Shown here piece after piece: positions 7,716 to 15,600 of a stretch of DNA of 64,000 nt. The stretch comes from Nitrosococcus halophilus Nc 4 (GTDB lineage Bacteria; Pseudomonadota; Gammaproteobacteria; Nitrosococcales; Nitrosococcaceae): positions 1,903,501 through 1,967,500 of the forward strand of contig NC_013960.1 of assembly GCF_000024725.1 (NCBI RefSeq), given 5' to 3'. The notes under the pieces were generated by a model. It did no database searches and was not told where the DNA came from. It was given only the letters and a program-made list of their open reading frames with translations. The translations under genes and the position numbers were made by a program. Position 1 is the first letter of the stretch, and each line of letters begins with the position of its first letter.

Positions 7716-9586
7716 ATGGTGGAGGCGCCCTGCTTATTCTCTCTACCGGAGTTATTGCAAATACCCACCGCAACCAACCCAAGAGAGCTCTCTGCAGGGG
7801 ATAGGAATTGCGGCATTTGCCGTATTCAAAGAAGATTATTTCCCTTTGCCTTGCTTTCCGGTTTAGTAAACTCGCTATTTATTGCTGGTTTACTGTTCCC
7901 CCTTTCCGCCTGGGCGGCGCAGTCCGATGGAGAGGACAAGGCTGTTGTGGAGATGGATTCGACATCGACAATGAAACTGGCCCAAGGGGAGGGGGTGAAA
8001 AAAGAAGGCGGAGCAGGGAGGAGTGAGCTCGCGCCTATGGTGGTGAGGGGAACACTGGGCGAGCAGCCCACTTACCAAGTAGACACCTCCACGGCGGGGA
8101 CCAAGTTTCCATTGGAAATCAACCGCGTGCCCCAAAGCATCCAAGTAATTACCGAGGATGCTTTTGAAGACCAAAATGCTCGCAGTATCGGCGATATCAT
8201 GAAACAGGTGCCTTCGGCCAACGTATTCGGGTCGCGTTTTAGTCGTTTTCCAAGCGTTAATATTCGAGGGTTTAGAAGTGACTAGACTCGCAATGGCATC
8301 CGGCAACTATTTTTTTCAGGGATCGATTTTTCTGCTCTCAGCCATATTCAGAGCATGGAGGTATTGAAAGGGCCGGGCAGCACCGTCTTTGGACAAAACG
8401 GCAATGGGGGGGAGCTCTCAATATCGTCACCAAACGCCCTTACGAGCGGTTGGGGGCCGAAGTGAGTTTCACCCGCGGGGGCTGGGAGGGATTTGACGGC
8501 GACCTTACCAGTGGTCAATGGGACTTCAACGTCCCCTTAATGTCGAGCGGGGCCTTGAAAGTACGCTTTACTGGCGAGGTGGAGCGCACCGACTCCTTCA
8601 TCAATTTTCAGGATTTGGACCGGATCTGGTTCAACCGAATCAATGTTCCTGACATCGATGCGCTGAATCCGACGTTTCTCGCCGCAGCGCCGGAGATCAA
8701 CCCTGGCATCATTACCTTTGGCCAGAATTTCGACGTTTGGGCGGCTACCTTTCAGGATGTGGTGTCGATTACTCCTTACTTTGATTTGATGGGCGGTTTC
8801 CGCTACACCAAGGTCAGCGGAGTACCTCGGGGAAACTTGGTAAGGCGAGTGAGATCGGGAGAAAGCGAAGTCGACAATACTTCTTTTCAAATCGGCGGCA
8901 CCTTACATGTTACTGATTCAATTCATGTTTTCTCGGGGTTTGCAGAAGGTTTCCAATTCAACGTCGTCGGCCAAAAAGCCGACGGTTCAGCCTTTGATCC
9001 TGAAGAGCTCGATCAGGTGGAAGCCGGTGTCAAAGTTGATTTCCCCTGGGGGCTGAGCGGAGCGGCCTCGTTTTTTGAAATCACCCGCAGCAATGTGACC
9101 ACGCCGGACCGGGAAAACCCAGGCTTTTCCGTGCAAACGGGAGAGGTTCGCTCCACGGGTGGGGAAATGGAGTTAGCCTATCAAGTCACCCCACAGTGGT
9201 ATTTTCAAGGGGGCTACGCCTTTATTGATGCGGAAATCACCCAAAGCAATGCGGGCGACGAGGGTAATCGGTTTCAAAACATTCCCGAGCACCAGGCCAA
9301 TCTTTGGACCCATTATCGCTTCGACAACGGCCCCTTGAGAAATCTTACCCTCTCGGCGGGGATGCAGTTTGTGGGCGACCGGCCCTTGGACAATGCCAAC
9401 ACCGTCGATCTTCCCGACTTTACGACCGTGGATTTGGGCGCTTCCTACACCTATCAAAACGTCAAACTGGAGTTGTTCGTCAACAACCTGCTGGATAAAC
9501 ATTATTTCACCGCAGCTGACTTCGGGGCGGCGGTGTTTCCCGGCGATCCCCGCTCGATTGTGGGACGGATCTCGTTGAAGTATTAG
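7716..9586 (+). pseudogene. TonB-dependent siderophore receptor, degraded
   Basis: Relic of an outer-membrane siderophore receptor. The first frame (7716-8285) has a signal peptide ending near LSAWAAQ, a region like a TonB box (APMVVRG) and a plug domain (VPQSIQVITEDAFEDQ, SVNIRGFRSD). It stops at TAG 8283-8285; reading on gives TRNGIRQLFFSGIDFSA and EVLKGPGSTVFGQNG, so the TAG is a nonsense change inside the plug. A G-run at about 8405-8411 then shifts the frame, and the barrel resumes to 9586, ending ISLKY. The barrel part is only about 378 residues and jumps from FINFQDLDRIWF to unrelated barrel sequence, so an internal deletion is likely as well. Confidence 0.88.
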
Positions 9587-9592
9587 CCTCTT

Positions 9593-9618
9593 GGCGCAAG
9601 GATGCGCCCCGGGTTTTT
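9593..9618 (+). terminator. Terminator after receptor relic
   Basis: GGCGCA (9593-9598), loop AGGA, TGCGCC (9603-9608), then CCGGG and five T. It is placed just after the receptor stop codon. Confidence 0.55.
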
Positions 9619-9714
9619 CAGTGCTGCTGGGTGAATGTTGCGGGCATTAAATTCGATATCAGAACCAGCAGGCGGCGGAATAAAGTGCTGTTCGCCATGG
9701 GATGGTGGGACTGT

Positions 9715-9798
9715 GTAGGATGGGTAGAGGCGATAGCCGAAACCCATCACATTTTCTGCCCATAATTAATGGGTTTCGCTGCACTCTACCCATCCTAC
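9715..9798. repeat. 84-bp inverted repeat of REP/MITE type
   Basis: The outer arms GTAGGATGGGTAGAG and CTCTACCCATCCTAC are perfect complements. Inner arms GAAACCCAT and ATGGGTTTC also pair. Sequences of this GGATGGGTAGAG type are spread through many proteobacterial genomes as small non-autonomous repeats. Confidence 0.75.
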
Positions 9799-9845
9799 CC
9801 CCGTTATTGCAAGGGAGTAAACCGGATTAAGCATAGCGTATCCGC

Positions 9846-10021
9846 CAAAACTTTTTTGTTTTTTGCCCTATAGGGTGCGTGAAATGCCTGATTTAAATTT
9901 GTTGTGATGGGCATATTTTTTATTAATTTTTTGTTTTTATTAATAAATTTTATTTGGCATGAATTGTGGTTATTTTATCTTGTCAGCGACAGAAGCGGCT
10001 GTGATAAGAAGGAGTATTGCC
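9846..10021 (+). repeat. Upstream repeat block, copy C
   Basis: Copy of the AT-rich leader closest to copy A: TTTTTTGCCCTATAG, GTGAAATGCC, TTATTTGGCATGAATTGTG and TTGTCAGCGACAGAAGCGGC are shared almost base for base. It leads into the intact small gene at 10022 with GAAGGAG ahead of its ATG. Confidence 0.65.
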
Positions 10022-10216
10022 ATGATGAGAAGACAAGCCCGTTTTCGCTGCGTGGCCCAAAGAGGATGGTATTTTATGACCCGCGAAGGTCGTGTGGGGT
10101 TTTTTGATACACGGCGGGAAGCGGAAGTTATGTATCAGCGCTATGCCCGTGAGAAAGTAATGACCTACAAAAGGAAACGAGAAAAAGGGAGCAAAGAATT
10201 TAGGCCAATCATCTAA
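10022..10216 (+). CDS. Small conserved-type protein (REGRVGFFDTRREAE motif)
   Basis: A 64-residue basic protein. The ATG at 10022 follows GAAGGAG by about 8 bases. The core FRCVAQRGWYFMTREGRVGFF and the next helix, TRREAEVMYQRY, resemble small proteins that I recall as DUF6316; that name is from memory and unchecked. The Lys/Arg-rich tail may bind nucleic acid, but nothing shows it. A frameshifted paralogue lies at 6770 with the same leader, so this is the surviving copy of a local duplication. Function unknown. Confidence 0.6.
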   Translation: MMRRQARFRCVAQRGWYFMTREGRVGFFDTRREAEVMYQRYAREKVMTYKRKREKGSKEFRPII

Positions 10217-10226
10217 TTAGGGCAAT

Positions 10227-10349
10227 GGGCATTTCTGGAGTGAGTCGGTGGTGCGATGCAACCTCCCTTTCTATCTGTCCGGAAAGGGTTCGTGAAAAAT
10301 CAGAGTGTACCCCTTCTTCGTACATCACCGGCTCACTCCGGAAATGCCC
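10227..10349. repeat. 123-bp element with 24-bp inverted ends
   Basis: GGGCATTTCTGGAGTGAGTC at the left end is matched by its near-perfect complement at the right end; 22 of 24 end bases pair. The interior has no reading frame of note. It sits directly after the small gene and is absent from the paralogous locus at 6952-7060, so it looks like a small inserted element. Confidence 0.7.
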
Positions 10350-10479
10350 TCCAGACTTCACTCCTGCCGAAGTCTTTGATTCATGCTTTGAAGTTGTAGA
10401 TATAAGCAGAGCCTCCATATTTGCTTATCTTTCCTCTTCTCTTGGCTTGTTGTTATGGAAAACGGTTTTAATTCTTGCC

Positions 10480-10508
10480 GCGGCACAAGGAAGTGCCGCT
10501 CATTTTTT
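10480..10508 (+). terminator. Intrinsic terminator (duplicate of the one at 7060)
   Basis: GCGGCAC (10480-10486), loop AAGGAA, GTGCCGC (10493-10499), then six T from 10503. The flanking TTATGGAAAAC..TTTTAATTCTTG is shared with the 7060 copy, showing that the whole unit was duplicated. Confidence 0.75.
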
Positions 10509-10712
10509 CCAACGGATAACCCAATTTAGAATATAGCGTTCCCCAAATAAATGAGATACGAATATCGACCTGGCAGGACCTTAATTCTCAGTCTAACCGT
10601 CTCTCTCCTATTGTTGTACGCTAGCCTGCCGATCTGCGTTGTGGGTTAATTTGTCGAGCTGCTTGGCGTTCAGTCTTGATTCGCCCCATCCAGGCTTGGG
10701 CTTGGGTGCGGG

Positions 10713-10731
10713 GGGTGTACAAATAACTGTG
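10713..10731 (+). mobile_element. 19-bp relic of an IS256-type left end
   Basis: GGGTGTACAAATAACTGTG is identical to the left end of the complete IS256-family element at 56782. It stops exactly where an IS1-type end (GGTGGTGCTC) begins, so an IS1 element appears to have entered an IS256 copy, the rest of which is gone. Confidence 0.7.
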
Positions 10732-11270
10732 GGTGGTGCTCAAAAAGTAATGCTTTGAGTTTGTGAAAACAGAGCGACTCCGTTGTAATAGGAAGCGACC
10801 AAACTTTCTTCACAAGGAGTCGCTCTGATGAACAACTTGCGTTGCCCACGTTGCGAATTATCGCACATTAAGAAAAACGGTCGCACCCACTACAGTAAAC
10901 AAAATCACGCCTGTCTGAACTGCGGGCGGCAGTTTGTGGCCGACGCCCATCGTATTGACGAGACCACGCGCGCCTTGGTTAAAAAATTGCTGCTAGAGCG
11001 GCTGTCGTTGCGAGGCATTTGTCGGGTACTGGAGGTGAGTTTGACGTGGTTGCTGCAGTTTATCGATGAGCTATACGCGCACTTGCCTGATGACCTGGGT
11101 GTTCAATCGGTCTCACCCGATCGGGCCATTGAGATGTTTTGTTTAGAAGTCCAAGCCGATGAATTATGGAGCTTTGTTGGCTGTAAAGCGAACAAGCAAT
11201 GGCTCTGGCTGGCGCTCGATCCCTGCTCGCGCCAAGTATTGGCCTTCTATGTTGGTGACCGCTCACGGAT
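10732..11270 (+). pseudogene. IS1-family transposase, 3'-truncated
   Basis: The frame starts at ATG 10828 after ACAAGGAG. It has the IS1 N-terminal zinc finger (CPRCELSHIKKNG, CLNCGRQF), a helix-turn-helix (LSLRGICRVLEVSLTWLLQF) and the first catalytic Asp (VQADELWSFVG), then AFYVGDRS. Homology ends at about 11270, where sequence of an iscB gene on the other strand begins. The remaining catalytic residues and the right end are missing. The left end GGTGGTGCTCAAAAAG is present from 10732. Confidence 0.85.
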
Positions 11271-11546
11271 GGCGTACCCGCGATGGGTAAGATTGGCGGC
11301 CCATAACACCACGCGCCCCTGTTGAGGAAAATTCCCAACTAAAGCCAGCCCGGTTATTTTGCTGCCCGGATCAACCTTAAATTCAACCGGCTGCGGGTTG
11401 GGATCAACCCTATATTTCAGGATGATCGTAAATGGCTGCATCCGATAAACCGCGGCCTTCCCGTCTCGCAACAGCCGTCTTGCCCTTGCTGGGCTGCATG
11501 GCATCAACGGTTTTCTATCAGTGTCTAATACAAAAACTCTATTCAT
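11247..11546 (-). pseudogene. iscB: iscB (RNA-guided nuclease, Cas9 ancestor) N-terminal relic
   Basis: The first 90 or so residues of an IscB protein: the PLMP segment (PLMPCSPARARRLLRDGKA), the following VYRMQPFTIIL strand, the RuvC-I strand with its catalytic Asp (VDPGSKITGLAL) and the start of the bridge helix (HRGYAIRE). Intact IscB is about 400-500 residues with an HNH domain and RuvC-II/III, all absent here. The coding sequence is cut at about 11270 by the IS1 relic. The ATG at 11546 lies directly after the 3' end of a well-preserved omega RNA, the standard iscB arrangement. The protein fragment cannot cleave DNA. Confidence 0.85.
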
Positions 11547-11826
11547 TAGCTTTCGCTACTCTAAAAGTTAGGGTTCTCTCGCCAATGTTTGAAGGGTCGT
11601 TCAGTCTCGGCATTCGCTCCTGTGTCGCTCCGTAGTTCATTGCCTTTGACCTCAGTGCCTGGGGCTGAGAAATGCACCCCAGGGTGAGTCGCTTTCGCTT
11701 CAACTTCAAACGTAGCCCCGAAGGGCTGAGGCTGGTTGAGCCAACCAACTCATTCGGAAAGTTCAGGACGAACTTGGAGAATGAGTTAGGCGACGACTCA
11801 ACACCGGTACATGCCTTCGTGGGGTT
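11543..11826 (-). ncRNA. IscB omega RNA (HEARO RNA)
   Basis: About 280 bases directly upstream of iscB, with its 3' end GCGAAAGCTAATG running into the iscB start as in HEARO RNAs. It is rich in stems, given here in window coordinates. CCAACTCATTC (11745-11755) pairs with GAATGAGTTAGG (11779-11790) around the hairpin AAGTTC/GAACTT. AGCCC-UUCG-GGGCT sits at 11714-11727. CCTGGGG (11658-11664) pairs with CCCCAGG (11677-11683). GGTTG/CAACC lies near 11735-11747. None of the stems shown is broken. The guide would lie at the RNA 5' end, beyond about 11826. The exact 5' boundary is an estimate. Confidence 0.82.
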
Positions 11827-11827
11827 T

Positions 11828-11870
11828 GACAGTACGTAATATACGTGATACACGTATATTACGTACTGTC
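11828..11870. promoter_or_regulatory. Perfect 20-bp-arm palindrome before vapBC
   Basis: GACAGTACGTAATATACGTG (11828-11847), spacer ATA, and its exact reverse complement (11851-11870). It lies 18 bases before the antitoxin start, where VapB-VapC complexes usually bind to repress their own operon. It also abuts the 5' end of the omega RNA. Confidence 0.75.
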
Positions 11871-11888
11871 CATGAGGCCGCCGACCCT

Positions 11889-12122
11889 ATGAAACAAAAT
11901 ATCACCATCAGCTTGGATAAAGAAATTATTAAAAAGGCGCGCGTACTGGCAGCCAAAAACGCAACCTCGATCAGCCGGCTGATTAGTGATGAACTCACCG
12001 CTAAGATCATTCAGGAAGAACGGTATCAACAAGCGCATCGACAGGCGCTGGCCGATCTGAACACAGGCTTTCATTTCGGCGGTAAGGGTATTCAATCGAG
12101 AGACGCGCTACATGAGCGATAG
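11889..12122 (+). CDS. vapB: VapB-type antitoxin
   Basis: A 77-residue protein. The N-terminus MKQNITISLDKEIIKKARVLA, followed by NATSISRLISDEL, is a ribbon-helix-helix DNA-binding fold as in CopG/Arc-type antitoxins. The C-terminal part (FHFGGKGIQSRDALHER) would wrap the toxin. Its stop overlaps the toxin start by 11 bases, so the two are translationally coupled. The ATG at 11889 is preferred because the upstream extension lies inside the palindrome. It should neutralise the next gene's product and repress the operon through the palindrome. Confidence 0.85.
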   Translation: MKQNITISLDKEIIKKARVLAAKNATSISRLISDELTAKIIQEERYQQAHRQALADLNTGFHFGGKGIQSRDALHER

Positions 12123-12531
12123 ATTCTTTATCGATACGAATGTCCTTATCTACGCCTATGACCTGGATGCTGGAGCAAAACATTTAAAGGCCGCCAGCAT
12201 TGTAAAAACATGTTGGGAACAACGAAATGGTCTTATCAGCACCCAAGTGTTACAGGAGTTCTACGTCAATGTGACTCGTAAGATCCCCATGCCCGTGCCA
12301 CTGGCAAAAGCGAGAGGTGTGCTCAATACCTATGAGGCATGGCCGATCATTGTCAACGAATTGAGCGATGTGTTGTTTGCGTCCGAATTACAAGAGCGTT
12401 ATCAACTTTCTTTTTGGGATGCCTTGATTGTTGCGGCTGCCCATAAGGGCAGGGCGACAGTGCTATTGACCGAAGATCTCAATTCGGGCCAGATCATCGC
12501 TGGCGTGGCGATCCAAAATCCGTTTCTCTAA
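12112..12531 (+). CDS. vapC: VapC-type PIN-domain toxin
   Basis: A 139-residue PIN-domain ribonuclease. The acidic residues are in place: FIDTNVLIYAYD at the N-terminus, a conserved Glu in QVLQEFYVNV, SFWDALIVAAA and a final acidic pair in LLTEDLNSG. Such toxins cleave tRNA or rRNA and halt growth when free of antitoxin. The gene overlaps its antitoxin by 11 bases and looks intact. Confidence 0.9.
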   Translation: MSDRFFIDTNVLIYAYDLDAGAKHLKAASIVKTCWEQRNGLISTQVLQEFYVNVTRKIPMPVPLAKARGVLNTYEAWPIIVNELSDVLFASELQERYQLSFWDALIVAAAHKGRATVLLTEDLNSGQIIAGVAIQNPFL

Positions 12532-12621
12532 CGCATCTCAGCGGTTCTTGGCAGTGATTGATGCAAGCTAACTTGTCCGTTCCGACTAGCAAGCAGGATG
12601 GCTAACGCTGCTTAGTTTGTC

Positions 12622-12713
12622 ATACCAATTTCATGTAATTTTGCATTGTATAGATGCAGTCTAAACAAGCACTTGAAGCCTTAATAAATTGCATTCTTTG
12701 ATTAAATTGGTAT
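12622..12713. mobile_element. 92-bp MITE with IS630-like ends
   Basis: The left end ATACCAATTTCATGTAATTTTGCA and the reverse complement of the right end, ATACCAATTTAATCAAAGAATGCA, agree at most positions. There is no reading frame inside. The ATACCAATT end matches the left end of the IS630 element at 5418, so that family could mobilise it. It borders the broken start of the sialidase-like gene. Confidence 0.7.
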
Positions 12714-13241
12714 TACCGGGATCATCTGGAGGGGGAAGTGCGGGATATCGCTTTGGTCCGTTGGTCTTCGGAAGACGGTCCCTCCCAGGCGGGTATTGTG
12801 CACGATGACCACTGGGTGATTGAAGGTTGTCCCAGCAACGGCCCCGCGGTGGCTCGTAGTGATGGGTTGACCATGGTGGCCTGGTTTACGGCGGCAGATG
12901 GTGTGGGACGGGTACGGACCGCTTTTTGGCCTGATGGGGAGAATCATTTTGGAAAACCCATAGAAGTCGATGCCAATGCCAATGGTTACGTCAATGCCCT
13001 CTTGCTGGAAGACGGTTCCGCTCTGGTGGCCTGGAGGGGACGGGCCGGGCCGGTGGAGGAACTGCATCTGGCCCAGGTCCGACAGGACGGTACCGTGCGG
13101 GATCGGACCACGATCTATCGCGGTGACTTCCCCCGTTGGCCTAGCCGGCATTTAAGCCTGGCCCAGGTGGGCGATTCGGTGTATGTGGCGTGGCTGGACC
13201 CCGAGCAGCAGCGGATACGATTGGTCAACTACCTTCCCTGA
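12714..13241 (+). pseudogene. Sialidase-like (BNR/exo-alpha-sialidase fold) C-terminal relic
   Basis: The frame is open from the MITE edge, reading YYRDHLEGEVRDIALVRWS, then GCPSNGPAVARSDGLTMVAWF and a run of propeller-type blades to a stop at 13241. This matches the C-terminal part of secreted sialidase-fold proteins. The signal peptide and first half are missing and the break coincides with the 92-bp MITE. A GTG at 12738 could start a shorter product, but it would lack the N-terminal blades. Confidence 0.65.
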
Positions 13242-13646
13242 AGGAAGAGGCTTGATGGGATCAACGCACGCTACATTGGGCATCGAGAGCGGGTTTCCTG
13301 GCTTAACCGCTTACCCGTTGGGCTGGTTGACACCTCTGACCAAGACGCCGCAAAAGCGGAGCAGCCCCATTGTATTAAACGCAGCACCTTGGTCGCTTTG
13401 CGATGCTGTCCAGTTATCCGGAGACGTTAAACAATGCCAGTATTTTTAAGCACGAACTGTTTACCCGGTGGGTGCCTAAGTGCAAGCACATTATATCAGA
13501 ATCATGGGCGCTTCCTCCCCGGACTAAAGTCCAGGGCCTCCGCGCCTGTGCCAGCCTGGGAGGTTTAATCGGTGAAAAGGCCCGTGCCCAGCGACGGCAA
13601 TGCAGGGCAACCCTGTAAAAGCCGAGTTCGTAGGGGCGGTTGAGCC
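13242..13646. other. Intergenic stretch with structured segments, no gene
   Basis: No reading frame here looks real. CTTCCTCCCCGGACTAAAGT, followed by CCAGGG, forms a GGACT-AA-AGTCC hairpin of the type seen at ends of IS200/IS605-like elements, and GCAGGGCAACCCTG is a second hairpin. It may be a relic of a mobile element or a structured RNA; I cannot name it. Confidence 0.35.
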
Positions 13647-14745
13647 GTGCGAAACCGACCGCATTACCTGAAAGTCATACTTCCCGTGGTTTTGTTATTG
13701 GCCGGCATCGTGACCTCCTGGGCCATTGTCCAATCGCCCCCCGTAGTGGAGACCGCGCCGCCCCAGGTGGAACCCCCTCGGGTAGAGACGGTGGCGGCGC
13801 AGCCTAAGTCGGTGCGGTTGAAAGTTCATTCCCAGGGGACGGTAAGGGCCTGCACGGAAATGGAATTAACTGCCGAGGTTTCCGGGAAGGTGGTCCAAGT
13901 AGCGCCTGGTTTTAGGGAGGGAGGACTTTTCAATAAGGGCGATCTGTTGGTGCAAATCGATCCGCGGGATTACGATTTGGCGGTTGTCAAGGCCCGGGCG
14001 CGGGTGGCGGAAGCCCACGGCCAGCTGCTTCGGGAGGAGGCCAAAGCGGAGTTGGCCCGGAAGGATTGGCAGAGTATTGGCAACGGTGAACCTAATCCCT
14101 TGCTGTTAAGGGTGCCGGAGCTGGAAGAGAAGCGAGCTAAGCTCAAGGCGGCCAAGGCCGAACTCGAGGAAGCTCTACTGGATCGGGAGCGCACCGAATT
14201 GCGGGCCGCCTTCGATGGTCGGATTCGGGAAAGGTGGGTCGAGGTGGGGGAGTATGTGGAGGAAGGCACCCCCTTGGCTCGGCTGTTTGCCGTGGATAGG
14301 GCGGAAGTGCGCCTGCCCCTGGATCCGGCCGAATTGGCCTTTTTGGATCTGTCGTTGGCCTCCCAACAGGACTTGGGGGCGAAGGGGCCCAAAGTCATTC
14401 TGCGAGCTTCCCTAGCAGGGAAACGCCACTCCTGGGAGGGCCGAATCGTTCGCACCGAAGGGGTGATCGACGAGAAAACCCGGATGTTGTATGTCGTTGC
14501 CGAGGTGCGGGATCCTTACGGCTATTTGGACGCTGCCCAGGGGGCGCCGCTGCCGGTGGGTTTATTTGTGGAAGCGGAGATTGAAGGCCGGACCTTTAAT
14601 CCGGTCCACCTGCTTCCCCGCCGTGCCTTGCGCCAAGACGGCCAGGTGCTGGTGGTCAATGGCCAGCATCGGGTCAGCTTTCGGGAGGTGGAGGTATTGC
14701 GGGTTGAGGGAGAGTGGGCGGTCATACGAGGGAGTTTGCAGCATG
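13647..14745 (+). pseudogene. RND efflux periplasmic adaptor (HlyD/AcrA type), 3' end lost
   Basis: Starts GTG at 13647 with a membrane anchor (VILPVVLLLAGIVTSWAIV), then the lipoyl/barrel-sandwich half (ELTAEVSGKVVQVAPGF, GDLLVQIDPRDY), a coiled-coil hairpin rich in Ala/Glu/Lys, the second lipoyl half (RAAFDGRIRERWVEVGEYV) and a beta-barrel. Homology runs to VIRGSLQ near 14740; after that the frame reads nonsense up to 15014. Another frame here is the tail of an RND permease, so a deletion of roughly 3 kb has removed the adaptor's end and most of the pump gene. Confidence 0.8.
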
Positions 14746-14748
14746 GAG

Positions 14749-14949
14749 GAGGGGCTGATGCCGATTTTGTGGGAGCAAGGGGCGGAAGCCGAGCGAGTGA
14801 TTCCCCTTGCGGTGACCTTGGCCTTTGGCGTCTTGTTTTCGACTCTGGTGACCTTGGTGTTGGTGCCGGTGGGCTATTCAATCTTCGCGGATATCCGAAG
14901 GGGGATAAGGCGTTGGGGCAAAATGGGGTTGCCCTGGGCTTTTCATTGA
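14749..14949 (+). pseudogene. RND efflux permease, last ~65 residues
   Basis: Reads GLMPILWEQGAEAERVIPLA, then FGVLFSTLVTLVLVPVGYSI and FADIRR, which is the final transmembrane helix and tail of AcrB-type pumps. The rest of the pump (normally about 1000 residues) is missing. It is fused out of frame to the adaptor relic. Confidence 0.8.
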
Positions 14950-15353
14950 AAAGGAAGGATCAACTCCACCGAGGGAAAATAGGTGGAAAAGCGGCCTTTG
15001 TCACGTGTCATTAGCAGATATTTTTCAACGGCGGCATGAGCACCGATGAAAAAATCCGGCAGCACGTTGCTTTTTAGGCCCTTGTTTTTCCGGTAGTGAA
15101 GAAAGGCCTTGCCTGCCAAAAACAAAGCTTCATGGGGCAAGGGTTTGACGGAAAAATCGAGGTGCGCGATGAAGGCTTCCATTTCTTCTATGGTGGTGTA
15201 GCCGATGGCACATTCGGCATAAATAATCGGATTGATCACGAACACATGGTCTGCATCCAAACACTCCAAGGTATCGGCGCTCCATGGGAAACACTCGCTT
15301 TCCGGCGTAGCCAGATCGGTAAGGACGCAGGTATCGATCAGTACGATTGACAT
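14943..15353 (-). CDS. vapC: VapC-type PIN-domain toxin
   Basis: A 136-residue PIN-domain protein: IVLIDTCVLTDLA (first Asp), NPIIYAECAIGY (Glu), LPDFFIGAHAAVEK (Asp) and LLMTRDKGRF (final acidic position). It should be a toxin ribonuclease paired with the AbrB-type antitoxin immediately upstream, whose stop codon abuts this start. Complete and unrelated in sequence to the pair at 12 kb. Confidence 0.9.
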   Translation of the reverse strand: MSIVLIDTCVLTDLATPESECFPWSADTLECLDADHVFVINPIIYAECAIGYTTIEEMEAFIAHLDFSVKPLPHEALFLAGKAFLHYRKNKGLKSNVLPDFFIGAHAAVEKYLLMTRDKGRFSTYFPSVELILPFQ

Positions 15354-15593
15354 TCAGTCGCCCCGGGTGAGCGCCAGGATTTCTTCCGTACTCATACGCA
15401 AGGTGCCTACCTTATGTGCCGTGCGGAATCGGTCGCGTCGGTGGGTCCGTGCCTTGCTGAGATACCAACGCCCGTTTTCATCCCGGACGAATTCGACCTC
15501 CGTTTCCGCCGGTCGGATCCCCAGGGCATCTCTGACCTCCTGGGGGATGGTTACTTGGCCTTTGCTGGTAACGCGCATGGTGTTTGTCTCCAA
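15354..15593 (-). CDS. vapB: AbrB/MazE-type antitoxin (VapB)
   Basis: A 79-residue swapped-hairpin AbrB/SpoVT DNA-binding protein: MRVTSKGQVTIPQEVRDALG is the classic signature, followed by EVEFVRDENGRWYL. The C-terminal tail should bind the VapC toxin encoded next. TTGGAG precedes the start. An inverted repeat just upstream is a likely self-regulatory operator. Confidence 0.9.
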   Translation of the reverse strand: METNTMRVTSKGQVTIPQEVRDALGIRPAETEVEFVRDENGRWYLSKARTHRRDRFRTAHKVGTLRMSTEEILALTRGD

Positions 15594-15600
15594 AGTTATA

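Noticed and set aside
8283..8285. TAG in the receptor read as a special amino acid
   Set aside because: The same gene also has a frameshift and a deletion, so simple decay explains it.
11539..11853. 104-residue frame antisense to vapB leader
   Set aside because: It runs through the structured omega RNA and has no protein-like composition.
12738..13241. Complete small gene starting at GTG 12738
   Set aside because: Protein homology continues upstream to the MITE edge, so this is the tail of a longer protein.
13647..15014. 455-residue adaptor protein as an intact gene
   Set aside because: The last 90 residues are out-of-frame pump sequence with no family likeness.
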